A stretch of DNA of 22,645 bases from Candidatus Cloacimonadota bacterium (GTDB taxonomy: Bacteria > Cloacimonadota > Cloacimonadia > Cloacimonadales > Cloacimonadaceae), in contig JAGOIS010000005.1 in assembly GCA_017995495.1 (NCBI GenBank), forward strand, positions 1-22,645, given 5' to 3'. Below the pieces are notes generated by a model. That model was not told the origin of the DNA. It saw only the letters and a list, made by a program, of their open reading frames with translations, and did no database searches. The position numbers and the translations under genes were made by a program. Each line of letters begins with the position of its first letter. Within the stretch, counting starts at the first letter, position 1. Below, in pieces: positions 6,541 through 14,623 of the stretch.

Positions 6541-9435
6541 ATGCTTAAAAGAAATTTGATCATCATGGCGTTGCTACTATTCATCGGAGTAATGAACGCC
6601 ACCGTCCTCATGGAGGACAATTTTACCGGTACACCCGGAGAAGCGCTGACTGTTTACGGCTGGACTGCCCACAGTGGAGCGGGTACCAATCCAATCTTGA
6701 TCGGCAATACCACTCTGACCTATTCAGGTTATACTCCCGCATCTGGATATTGCGCGGAAACCACATTCACCGGCACCACCTCTTCCGAGGATGCCCACAA
6801 GCCATTTGGCGCGCAGACTTCCGGCAGCGTCTATGTTTCTTTTTTGGTGAATATCCCCACCACCACCAATGCCAGCGGCGATTATTTCTTACATTTTGGC
6901 CCAGCTACGATAGGAACCGACTTCAAGGGCAGGGTTTTTTGGAAAAAGGATACGGCTGGCAGCAATATCGCTTTTGGGCTTGCGAAAGCGGGGAATGCCA
7001 CAGTAGCCGCTTACACCGGATTCAACTATCAGTTCGACACAACCTACCTGATAGTGATGAGGTACGATATTGTAACCGGAACAGCTAATGACATCGTTAA
7101 ACTGTGGATCAACCCTTCAACCGGCGTAGAGCCGACTGAGAATCTTGCCGCCCCGGACGTGACCGGTACCGATATCGTCAATGTAGGCTCCGTAGCGATT
7201 CGGCAAGGAAATCCCACCTCTCCGTTCAAGATCGATGGCATCAGGGTTGCCACCTTATGGGCTGACCTTTTTGCCTCCGGCCCAACCAACGTGCCTCCCG
7301 TGATCTCCAACATCTTCCAGTCACCCGCTTTGGACATCACCCCCACCACCACTGTTGCGGTTTCCGCAGATGTGACTGACGAAAGCGGTGTTTATTATGT
7401 TGCCCTGAAATGGGGCACCGCCACCGGAGTATATCCGAACACGATCGAAATGAATCTGAGCACAGGCAACACCTATACCACATCCAGCAACATACCGGCT
7501 CAGGCGGCTGGAGCCACGGTTTACTACGTGATCTACGCGGAGGATGACGAACCCCTGTCCTCCACATCCCCGGAACACAGCTACACCGTGATCGTGCCCG
7601 CCACCACTACCATACCTTATACCCAGAACTTTACTGCCGGCTGGGGCGATACCTACAGATATGATGTGGCCGGCACCCATCCCTGGTATATTTTCAACAG
7701 CGACAACGCCTCCTGCAACGGTTTCGGCGGCACCCTGGAAGAACACTGGTTGGTCCTGCCCGGCATCAATTTCAACAACTACACCGGGGAACGGATGACC
7801 TTCAACACCATCGCCACCTACGGCTTGATGGATGCCAACAACTATCTGAAGCTGATGTATTCCAGCAATTATTTCGGCATTGGCAATCCCAGTTCAGCCA
7901 CCTGGACCGAAATTCCCTTCTCGGCGGCGGTTCCTCAGAATCCGGGAATCGAAACTCCCTCCGGAGTTCTGGACCTTTCCGCCATCACCGGCACCAATGT
8001 CTATCTGGCCTTCAAGTACTATTCCACCGATAATCCCACTCGCTGGGAAGTTGACGACATCAACATCTATACCGGCTCTGTTCCTGTCATCAATGTCGTC
8101 CCGGCAACTCTGTCGGGATTCACCTACTACGGCACCGGCCCCTCCGCCGCCCAGACCTTCACCGTCAGCGGCGCGGATTTGACGGCCAACATCACTCTGA
8201 CGGCATCCACCAACTACGAGATCTCCCTCAGTGAGACAACGGGCTACACTTCACCCCTCACCCTCACCCAGACAGGCGGCATCGTTCCCACCACCACCAT
8301 CTACGTGCGCCTGAAATCCGGTCTGGCAGTTGGCACCTATAACGACGAGGTGATCAACATCACCTCCACCGGCGCCACTCCCGAAACCGTTGTCTGCAGC
8401 GGCGAAGTTACCACTCCTCCACCCCCGGACGCCCCTGTCGCCCTGGCTGCCACCAACATCACCGGAACCGGTTTCACCGCCAATTGGCAGGCCGTGACCG
8501 GCGCCACCGGTTATTATCTGGATGTTTACACCATCGGGTCAGCGGTTGCCAACGGCCTGTTCTTCTCGGAATACATCGAGGGAAGCAGCAACAACAAGGC
8601 ACTCGAGATCTTCAATGGTACCGGCGCGGAAGTGGACCTCAGCGATTACCAATATGAAAACTGGTTCAACGGGGGGCTGACTCCCAACATCGTTCCGCTT
8701 ACCGGGTTGCTGGCCAACGGAGACGTATATGTGATGGCCAATCCTTCCGCAAATGCCTCGATCCTGGCTTTGGCGGACATCACCTCGGGCAATGTTAACT
8801 TCAACGGAGATGACGCCCTGGTCTTGCGCAAGATCAGCACGGACACCATTGTGGATATCTTCGGCCGCATGGGCGAAGATCCAGGCACAGCCTGGGGTAC
8901 CGCTCCCCTAACCACGGTCAACCAAACGCTGCGCAGAAAGATCACGGTGCTGGGTGGAGTATTAACAAATCCCGACAGCGGATTCCCGACCCTGGAAACA
9001 GAATGGGAAGCCTACGACATCGATAACATAGACAACCTTGGCCTGCATTCGATCAACGCCCAGGTTTTCGTTCCGGGATTTGAGAATCTCTATGTCGGCA
9101 ATGTTACCAGCTATCCCGTGACCGGGCTAAGCACTGGTGTTACATATTATTACGTGGTGCGCGCGGTCAATTCCTACGGCACCAGCGTAAACTCCAACGA
9201 GATAAATGTAACCACCGTTGCCGGTGGACTTGAGCCACCCGTGGTGGTGATCACCCGCTCCGGAGACACTGTCACCCTCACCTGGACAGCAATCGCCGGC
9301 GCCACCTCATATGATATCTGGTCTGCCACCAATCCCTTCGGAACCTACACCCTCGCCCAGGGTAACTGGACCGGTGTCACTTGGAGTGAAAGCTCCGCAG
9401 CGATGAAGTTCTACAAGGTGATCGCGAAGAACTAA
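6541..9435 (+). CDS. Secreted multidomain protein with lamin-tail domain nested in an FN3 domain
   Basis: 964 residues from ATG 6541 (AAGGAG 6 bases upstream). Residues 1-20 are a signal peptide ending VMNA. Then come a jelly-roll/LamG-like region (about 22-245), an Ig-like region (about 250-355), a 'choice-of-anchor'-type beta domain (about 358-510) ending DDINIYTG, and a further Ig-like region (513-625). An FN3 domain starts near 630. It is interrupted around 667-840 by a lamin-tail-like domain (FFSEYIEGSSNNKALEIFN, VDLSDYQ) and resumes at FENLYVGNVTSYPVTGL. The C-terminal 65 residues are another FN3-like unit ending FYKVIAKN. Probably exported and held at the cell surface. The chain is rich in Thr, Gly and Asn. 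Substrate or partner unknown; lamin-tail domains are often found in secreted nucleases and adhesins, but no nuclease domain is seen here. Confidence 0.85.
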   Translation: MLKRNLIIMALLLFIGVMNATVLMEDNFTGTPGEALTVYGWTAHSGAGTNPILIGNTTLTYSGYTPASGYCAETTFTGTTSSEDAHKPFGAQTSGSVYVSFLVNIPTTTNASGDYFLHFGPATIGTDFKGRVFWKKDTAGSNIAFGLAKAGNATVAAYTGFNYQFDTTYLIVMRYDIVTGTANDIVKLWINPSTGVEPTENLAAPDVTGTDIVNVGSVAIRQGNPTSPFKIDGIRVATLWADLFASGPTNVPPVISNIFQSPALDITPTTTVAVSADVTDESGVYYVALKWGTATGVYPNTIEMNLSTGNTYTTSSNIPAQAAGATVYYVIYAEDDEPLSSTSPEHSYTVIVPATTTIPYTQNFTAGWGDTYRYDVAGTHPWYIFNSDNASCNGFGGTLEEHWLVLPGINFNNYTGERMTFNTIATYGLMDANNYLKLMYSSNYFGIGNPSSATWTEIPFSAAVPQNPGIETPSGVLDLSAITGTNVYLAFKYYSTDNPTRWEVDDINIYTGSVPVINVVPATLSGFTYYGTGPSAAQTFTVSGADLTANITLTASTNYEISLSETTGYTSPLTLTQTGGIVPTTTIYVRLKSGLAVGTYNDEVINITSTGATPETVVCSGEVTTPPPPDAPVALAATNITGTGFTANWQAVTGATGYYLDVYTIGSAVANGLFFSEYIEGSSNNKALEIFNGTGAEVDLSDYQYENWFNGGLTPNIVPLTGLLANGDVYVMANPSANASILALADITSGNVNFNGDDALVLRKISTDTIVDIFGRMGEDPGTAWGTAPLTTVNQTLRRKITVLGGVLTNPDSGFPTLETEWEAYDIDNIDNLGLHSINAQVFVPGFENLYVGNVTSYPVTGLSTGVTYYYVVRAVNSYGTSVNSNEINVTTVAGGLEPPVVVITRSGDTVTLTWTAIAGATSYDIWSATNPFGTYTLAQGNWTGVTWSESSAAMKFYKVIAKN

Positions 9436-9460
9436 CCAACTCACAACCAACAACATAACC

Positions 9461-9488
9461 AAACCCGGGAGTCCGCTTCCGGGTTTTT
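9461..9488 (+). terminator. Intrinsic terminator of the lamin-tail protein gene
   Basis: An 11-bp stem with one G-T wobble (9461-9471 with 9476-9486) encloses a TCCG tetraloop and runs into TTTTT then CATTTT. It begins 25 bases after the stop codon. Confidence 0.85.
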
Positions 9489-10000
9489 CATTTTGAGGAC
9501 GTGTCAAACCTCCCTGAGCCCTCTCTCATTCACTGCCTGTCAACCTCCGCTTCACTTCCCCACCAATGGTTGGGTGGTGAGGCGGTGGTTAACGGGAGGT
9601 GAATTGGCTGAACTTCTGCGGGGAGTCTGACGATTCCGCCCTGTTTTTGTGAGTGGGTTCCCGCAGCCCTTCATATATAGTGGGTAACAATATCGGGCTC
9701 ACAAATCAGTGAGGTTCTTTTTCAAACCAAGTGGGTGAAATTGTTCCACTTGGAATCAGTCCGGAGAAGCGCAGCGAGTTCACGGGGTGGGATTTGAACC
9801 CCTCGTCAGCAGAGGTAGTCATACATTTAAATACCCCCAAAACCCCAAGTGACTGTCTTTGAGGCCGGATATCGCTTGATTCGCTTTCAACATCACTTCC
9901 TATATGGAAGGTGTCTTCTTAGCGGGGCATTTAGCGCCCATTATTTGAGACAGGCCGACAAGGCAATCACTGTTTATGATATATCTACAGGGAAATTGTT
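9489..10000. other. Non-coding, hairpin-rich stretch; possible repeat or decayed sequence
   Basis: There is no convincing gene in this block. It holds several inverted repeats: CCACCAA/TTGGGTGG near 9570, CTCAC/GTGAG near 9700, a perfect 8-bp CCAAGTGG (9727-9734)/CCACTTGG (9746-9753), and GGGGT/ACCCC at 9784-9801. The reverse strand at 9790-9800 reads GGTTCAAATCC, like a tRNA T-loop, but no acceptor, D or anticodon arms can be assembled. A forward frame without a start codon, stopping at 10008-10010, ends DKAITVYDISTGKLFYS, which looks like the tail of a secreted protein and may be a remnant. A 40-codon reverse frame (9552-9674) is also present. A dispersed repeat, ncRNA or gene remnant are all possible. 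Confidence 0.4.
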
Positions 10001-12499
10001 TTACTCATAATCAACTGACGTGATTTTGAAGAACCACTTCGAACCGTCGGATGGCACAACTTCGTTCCAGAACTCTTCCCAGGAATGGTCATAGAGCACA
10101 TAGGGTCCCTCAGGTAGGTCGCTGCGATAGATGTTGAAATACTGGGGCAGCCCGTAATAGTCGATGTTTAGCTGATATATATCCGTCGTGAAGTCAGAGA
10201 GAAAATACTCTATCGTGGCCTGCGGAACGTAGTCGTGCGTCCCGGCTAACCAAGTCACCGTGCCGTATTCGTCCAGTTCATGCGCCTCGCCGCTGAACAC
10301 CCCGGTGCAGTAGACCATGCTTACCGTGCCCACGCTAACCGGGCGGTAAACATTGAACCAGCCAGTCGCGTGATCGGTGGGGAAGTGGCAGAACCACATC
10401 TGGAAGGTCTGCTGGGACTGGATGCTCAAATAGCGTGCGGCGTAGCTGGCGTTCGGATCGCCGTCGCGGAAGATGCAGCGGTTAATGCCGATGGTTTCAT
10501 CCACGATGGAGCCGGCTTCCAAAACCAGGCCATCGTGGCCCAGGCGGTAGAACTCGGCCAGGTTGGCGGCGATGGTGCCGCCGCTGAGGATGTTCAGCTT
10601 GAAATAGTCTGTGGCGTACCAAGTGCCGATCCGCGCCCGCAACGCTCCCCTGCCCAGAACCTCCAGCCGGCCTCCGTTAAATACCCGCAGCCAGGAGTTG
10701 TTAGAAAGTTTCAGCCCTCCGTCCCAGCCGCCCCAAGTTACGTTAAGCGTACCATACACGTCCACGTTGCCCTGCACAAACGCCTGATAAGAGACCTCCA
10801 GGGTTCCGCTGTTCACTTGCAGGTTGCCCTGGATGTTTACCAATTCCCCGAAGGTTAGGGTGTTGGCGCGCGGGCCTGGCTCCGCGGCCCCTTCCTTGGC
10901 GTTTTTATCCACTTTCACGTTAAAGAGGCTGGGTCCGGTCCCCCCGAAAATGTTCGCCGCAGTGGCCCCATAAAACTCGAAGGTCCCTCCGGTGGGCTGA
11001 AACAAACTGAAGGTGGGGAGGTTGAGGTCCAGCGGAATGCGGATGGTGCCCCCCGTTACGGCATAGACGGCCCCGTTGACTTGCGGGATCCTCAGGCTCT
11101 GGTTTTTGAAATCCAGGATCCCGTCGCTCATGCTGAAGGTGCGCGCTGGTCCCTCGGGCGAGAGGGTGGTTTCGCCCATTCCGTAGAAATTGAAGGTGCC
11201 CCCGCTGATGAATACATCAGCCCTCAGATAGACCCCGCCGTGGTTTTGATGATACTCGATGGAGCCGGAAGTGAGGGTGATGCTGCCTTCGATCGCGGGA
11301 TCAACGAGGTCCGCGACGCTCAGATTGCCCCCGGTTACACTGTAAGCGCCGGCTGTCCAGTCAAAGCTGTTGCAAAAGACGTCCGACCCGGCGGGGATCA
11401 GCAGGTTTCCGGAGGCTTTGTTCAGATCCAGCGTGGAGAAACTCTCGTCGGAAAGCGTCTGGTCGCCCGTGCCGTTTAGTTCCACGGTGTAGGACCCTTC
11501 CAAAAAACCAGCCGTGCCGGCGTTGTTCGTCCAGTTGCCGCCAACCTTTAGGATGCCTTCCATATGCTGCAGAACACCGCTGGTGATGGTCACATTCCCC
11601 TGCACCGCGATACTCCAAACCCGGGTCGGCGAGTCCGCGGCATTGGCTATCTCCAGGTGGTGCAGATAGTTGGTCTGGTCTCCACCCTGCACCATCATTC
11701 CCATCCCGGTGGGCACCTGCGTGCGCAGTATTCCCTGATTCAGTTGCACGATGGCTCCCGCGTAGGTCTCCACGATTCCGGAGACGTTGATGTAGCCTGT
11801 GAAATTGCTGTAGGTGGCGGAGCCGGCGTAGGTGGCGAGGCTAAATAGCGTGAGCGGCTGGGTGGAAGCAGCAGAGAAGGTCATGCCATAGCCGCTGTCC
11901 TTCTCCGACGCCAATACCATCAGCGCGGTGGGGGCGTTCACCTGGATCTGGGAGTTGCCGTTGCCATACATGCGGAAATAGCCGCCGCTGGCGTTTACGG
12001 CAGAGCCGCTGTTGAAAATAAGGTTACCCTTGATGTGGACCTCGGCTGAAAAGCCCAAACTGACCGTCCCTCCGCTTCCAAAAGTGGCATTGCCCGGGAT
12101 GATGAGTTCGGAAGCATAGTCATCGGACATCTCCAGCGAGCCTCCACAGCCGAAATCGCCGGATAGCGTTAGCGCGGCGGCGTTGATGGTGAGTATGGCG
12201 CCGTTCTCGATGCCCAAGCTCGCGCAGGACTGTGGGTTGGCGATCAGGGGTTCGCGTGGAGCGGCGGCTGGGATCGCCACGTCTTCGCTGGATGTGGGAA
12301 TGTGGTTCAGGCTCCAGTTCGCGGCAGTGCCCCACGCCCGGCTGGTACTGCCATCCCAGACATTCACCGTGCGGCTGCCTGGATTGGACTGGCCGGAAGA
12401 GGGGGGAAGATAACTTGGATCAGCTGTGGCGGCCAGGGCGGGAACTGCCGCCAGCAAAACACAAATCCAAACCAAGAGCAGGTACGCAAATCTGATCAT
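10001..12499 (-). CDS. Secreted beta-solenoid surface protein with FN3-like C-terminus
   Basis: 832 residues from ATG 12499, chosen because AAGGAG is 6 bases upstream and a clean signal peptide (1-23, ending ALA) begins there; the frame stays open upstream to an ATG at 12682 without a ribosome site. VNVWDGSTSRAWGTAANWS at the mature N-terminus is the usual start of cell-surface 'autotransporter-like' strand repeats. Most of the rest is irregular short beta repeats (GGTFNFYG, VTGGTIRIP, NGTGDQTLS, SGGTFEFYG and similar), suggesting a right-handed beta-helix. The last 50 residues (YFNIYRSDLPEGPYVLY ... WFFKITSVDYE) form an FN3-like module resembling the end of the protein at 6541-9435. No catalytic motif is recognised. 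An adhesin or envelope role is inferred. Confidence 0.8.
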   Translation of the reverse strand: MIRFAYLLLVWICVLLAAVPALAATADPSYLPPSSGQSNPGSRTVNVWDGSTSRAWGTAANWSLNHIPTSSEDVAIPAAAPREPLIANPQSCASLGIENGAILTINAAALTLSGDFGCGGSLEMSDDYASELIIPGNATFGSGGTVSLGFSAEVHIKGNLIFNSGSAVNASGGYFRMYGNGNSQIQVNAPTALMVLASEKDSGYGMTFSAASTQPLTLFSLATYAGSATYSNFTGYINVSGIVETYAGAIVQLNQGILRTQVPTGMGMMVQGGDQTNYLHHLEIANAADSPTRVWSIAVQGNVTITSGVLQHMEGILKVGGNWTNNAGTAGFLEGSYTVELNGTGDQTLSDESFSTLDLNKASGNLLIPAGSDVFCNSFDWTAGAYSVTGGNLSVADLVDPAIEGSITLTSGSIEYHQNHGGVYLRADVFISGGTFNFYGMGETTLSPEGPARTFSMSDGILDFKNQSLRIPQVNGAVYAVTGGTIRIPLDLNLPTFSLFQPTGGTFEFYGATAANIFGGTGPSLFNVKVDKNAKEGAAEPGPRANTLTFGELVNIQGNLQVNSGTLEVSYQAFVQGNVDVYGTLNVTWGGWDGGLKLSNNSWLRVFNGGRLEVLGRGALRARIGTWYATDYFKLNILSGGTIAANLAEFYRLGHDGLVLEAGSIVDETIGINRCIFRDGDPNASYAARYLSIQSQQTFQMWFCHFPTDHATGWFNVYRPVSVGTVSMVYCTGVFSGEAHELDEYGTVTWLAGTHDYVPQATIEYFLSDFTTDIYQLNIDYYGLPQYFNIYRSDLPEGPYVLYDHSWEEFWNEVVPSDGSKWFFKITSVDYE

Positions 12500-12738
12500 G
12501 GGCGTCTCCTTGGCGCCGGGGGGGCAGCCTCGGAGGGCTGTTCCGGATGCTTTGGTGATTTTTATTTCAACTGTTTTCCGTGTCAAGAAATATTTCTCCC
12601 CCCGCTCTATTGTCCTCTTCCGGGAGTTGATCCTGAGGTGTAATGTTTCGCTGAAAACTTCAAACTGTTCTCTCATGAACAAGTGATGCTACCAAATTGT
12701 CAATAAATGGGATATGTGAAGTTGAGTCCCAATTCAGG
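12500..12738 (-). promoter_or_regulatory. Upstream region of the beta-solenoid gene with two TTGACA boxes
   Basis: On the reverse strand TTGACA (12581-12586) is followed after 16 bases by TAAAAA (12559-12564), the better promoter, with a leader of about 50 bases carrying a small CAGCC/GGCTG hairpin. A second TTGACA lies at 12699-12704 but its -10 is poor. No gene is seen in this gap. Confidence 0.45.
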
Positions 12739-12766
12739 CAAAAAAAGCCGGCGGATGAGGCCGGCA
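12739..12766 (-). terminator. Intrinsic terminator of the kor-epimerase operon
   Basis: On the reverse strand GCCGGC (12760-12765) and GCCGGC (12747-12752) form a perfect stem around a 7-base loop, followed directly by seven Ts. It lies about 40 bases after the epimerase stop codon and closes the operon. Confidence 0.85.
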
Positions 12767-12805
12767 GTATATTGACTAATCCGGAGGGATGACTCCGTTT
12801 ATTGC

Positions 12806-13219
12806 TTATTCTTCTTTGTGTTGCTGTTCCTGGCAGAATTCGATCAGCACGCCGAGGCTGGATTTGGGATGCAGAAAGGCGATATCCGCGCGATGCGCTC
12901 CCGGGCGGGGTTCTTTGTCGATGAGGCGGATGCCTTTGTCTTCAGCTTTGACCAGCTCTTCTGGCAGGTCGTCCACGGCGAAGGCGAGATGCTGGATCCC
13001 CTCGCCCTTCTTTTCCAGGAATCTGGCGATGGGGCTTTCCTCGGAAGTGGGGGCCAGCAGCTCGATGCGGGTTTCGCCGCAGGGAAAGAAGGCCACCTTC
13101 ACCATCTGGGAAGGCACTTCTTCCGTGCCCTCGAGGGTGAGGCCCAGCTTTTGATAAAAGGCTATGCCTTCGTCCAGATCTCGGACGGCGATGCCGATGT
13201 GGGAGATATGTTTGATCAT
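12806..13219 (-). CDS. mce: Methylmalonyl-CoA epimerase
   Basis: 137 residues, the normal length. It is a VOC/glyoxalase-fold protein with two repeated beta-alpha-beta-beta-beta units. Metal ligands expected for the family are all present: H7 (SHIGIAV), E53 (RIELLAP), H77 (GIQHLAF) and E127 (VLIEF); HPKSSLGVLIE is a typical epimerase ending. It interconverts (R)- and (S)-methylmalonyl-CoA, joining succinyl-CoA to propionyl-CoA. AGGAG overlaps the korC stop codon, 11 bases upstream, so it belongs to the kor operon. This fits either propionate formation or oxidation; methylmalonyl-CoA mutase and a carboxylase are not in the window. A glyoxalase-like alternative is unlikely. Confidence 0.92.
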   Translation of the reverse strand: MIKHISHIGIAVRDLDEGIAFYQKLGLTLEGTEEVPSQMVKVAFFPCGETRIELLAPTSEESPIARFLEKKGEGIQHLAFAVDDLPEELVKAEDKGIRLIDKEPRPGAHRADIAFLHPKSSLGVLIEFCQEQQHKEE

Positions 13220-13230
13220 GGCGCCGGCTC

Positions 13231-13782
13231 CTATTTGAGACCGTGTTTGGCGGCCAGTTCGAAGCCCAGCTTCATGGCTTTGAGGTTGAGGTCCACAAAG
13301 GCGGGTTTCACGGTTTCGGAGATGGATTGTTCGAGCGAAGCCTCTTTGACGATGCCGGTTACCTTCACCAGAAAGGCCAGGGACAGGATGTTCGTAGTGA
13401 TGGGGCTGCCCAGCTTTTCGATGGCCACGTCCGTGAACGGCACTTCGTAGGTGTTTTCCGCCGCCAGGGCCAGGTTTTTCACGTAGGTGGTGTCGATGAT
13501 GAGGATGCCGCCTTCGCGCAGGTCGAAGAGATATTTGTCGCAGGCTTCCTGGGTGAGGGCCAGCAGGCAGTTGAAGTGGGTGGCCTCAGGAAAGTAGATT
13601 TCCTGATCGCTGATGATCACATCGGCGCGGGATGAGCCGCCGCGGGATTCGGGGCCGTAACTCTGGGTTTGGGTGACACGGCGCTTGTCCAGCACGGCGG
13701 CGCGGGCAAGGATGATCCCGGCCAGGATGAGGCCCTGGCCTCCGCTGCCGGAAAGCCTTATTTCGTAGCTTCTGGACTTCAT
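13231..13782 (-). CDS. korC: 2-oxoacid:ferredoxin oxidoreductase, gamma subunit
   Basis: 183 residues, full length for the family. The N-terminal GSGGQG (12-17) and QTQSYGPESRGGSS are hallmarks of the gamma (POR/KOR) domain, which helps bind CoA and assemble the complex. The start ATG overlaps the korB stop (ATGA), with GGAGGTGA inside the end of korB as ribosome site. Together with korD, korA and korB it makes a four-subunit enzyme. The substrate may be 2-oxoglutarate or a branched-chain 2-oxoacid; sequence alone does not settle it. Confidence 0.9.
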   Translation of the reverse strand: MKSRSYEIRLSGSGGQGLILAGIILARAAVLDKRRVTQTQSYGPESRGGSSRADVIISDQEIYFPEATHFNCLLALTQEACDKYLFDLREGGILIIDTTYVKNLALAAENTYEVPFTDVAIEKLGSPITTNILSLAFLVKVTGIVKEASLEQSISETVKPAFVDLNLKAMKLGFELAAKHGLK

Positions 13783-14621
13783 TTGTCACCTCCCATGGCC
13801 TGCACCCGTTTCACCAGGTCGGCGTATTGGGCTGTGAATTCCGGGCGCACCTCCCTGCGCAGCACTCCCCGGATGATCTTGCCCTCCACCTTTTCCGGCG
13901 GGAGTTTTTCCACCGCGGTCAGGGGCACTGAGTTGTCGCGCATTTCCTTCATCATTTCCGGGGCGCCACCTTTTTTGTTGAGGCGTCCGAAGATCACGGG
14001 GCAGGCGCTGACGATCTCGATCAGGGCGAAGCCGGGATGCTCGATCGCGTCCTTCACCATGGTCTGGGTTTCCTGGGTGTGGTAGGCTGTGGTGCGTGCC
14101 ACATAGCTGGCTCCGGCGCCGAGGGCGAGATCGCAGATGTTGAAATCGGGCTCGATGTTGCCGTAGGGCGCTGTGGTGGCGATAGCATCATGGGGCGTGG
14201 TGGGTGAGCATTGTCCGCCGGTCATGCCGTAGATGTTATTGTTCACCAGTATCACCGTCAGGTCGATGTTTCTGCGGGCCGCGTGGATGAGGTGGTTGCC
14301 GCCGATGGCGGTGCAGTCGCCGTCTCCGGTGATCACGATCACCTTCAGATGCGGCTTGTGCAGCTTGATCCCGGTGGCGTAGGCGATGGAGCGTCCGTGC
14401 AGGGTGTGCAGGGTGTTGAAATCCACATACACCGGCATGCGCGAAGAGCAGCCTATTCCGGAGACCATCACAATGTCGTCGCGCTTGATGTCCATTCCGG
14501 CCAGGGCGCGGATGATCGAGCCCAGCACTATTCCGTTGGAGCAGCCGGCGCACCAGACGTGGGGGAATTTCTTGTCGTGGCGCAAAAAGTCGTGGATGAT
14601 GCGTTGTGGGATGTTGGCCAT
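13779..14621 (-). CDS. korB: 2-oxoacid:ferredoxin oxidoreductase, beta (TPP-binding) subunit
   Basis: 280 residues. The thiamine diphosphate/Mg motif begins GDGD (99-102) and closes with NNNIYGMTGGQ (127-137). C24, C27, C58 and C207 match the four cysteines that hold the proximal 4Fe-4S cluster in two-domain OFOR beta subunits. The protein carries the decarboxylation centre and passes electrons towards the ferredoxin subunit. It starts 2 bases after the korA stop; the AAGGAGG ribosome site lies within the end of korA. 2-Oxoglutarate oxidoreductase is the most likely activity, with 2-oxoisovalerate (Vor) as the alternative. Confidence 0.93.
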   Translation of the reverse strand: MANIPQRIIHDFLRHDKKFPHVWCAGCSNGIVLGSIIRALAGMDIKRDDIVMVSGIGCSSRMPVYVDFNTLHTLHGRSIAYATGIKLHKPHLKVIVITGDGDCTAIGGNHLIHAARRNIDLTVILVNNNIYGMTGGQCSPTTPHDAIATTAPYGNIEPDFNICDLALGAGASYVARTTAYHTQETQTMVKDAIEHPGFALIEIVSACPVIFGRLNKKGGAPEMMKEMRDNSVPLTAVEKLPPEKVEGKIIRGVLRREVRPEFTAQYADLVKRVQAMGGDK

Positions 14622-14623
14622 GA

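Noticed and set aside
9552..9674. A 40-codon reverse-strand frame starting MKGCGNPLTK
   Set aside because: No ribosome site, basic low-complexity product, inside the hairpin-rich block; not supported as a gene.
9781..9804. A tRNA T-arm-like sequence (reverse strand GGTTCAAATCC)
   Set aside because: Only three stem pairs form, and no acceptor 5' strand, D arm or anticodon arm can be found upstream; not a tRNA gene.
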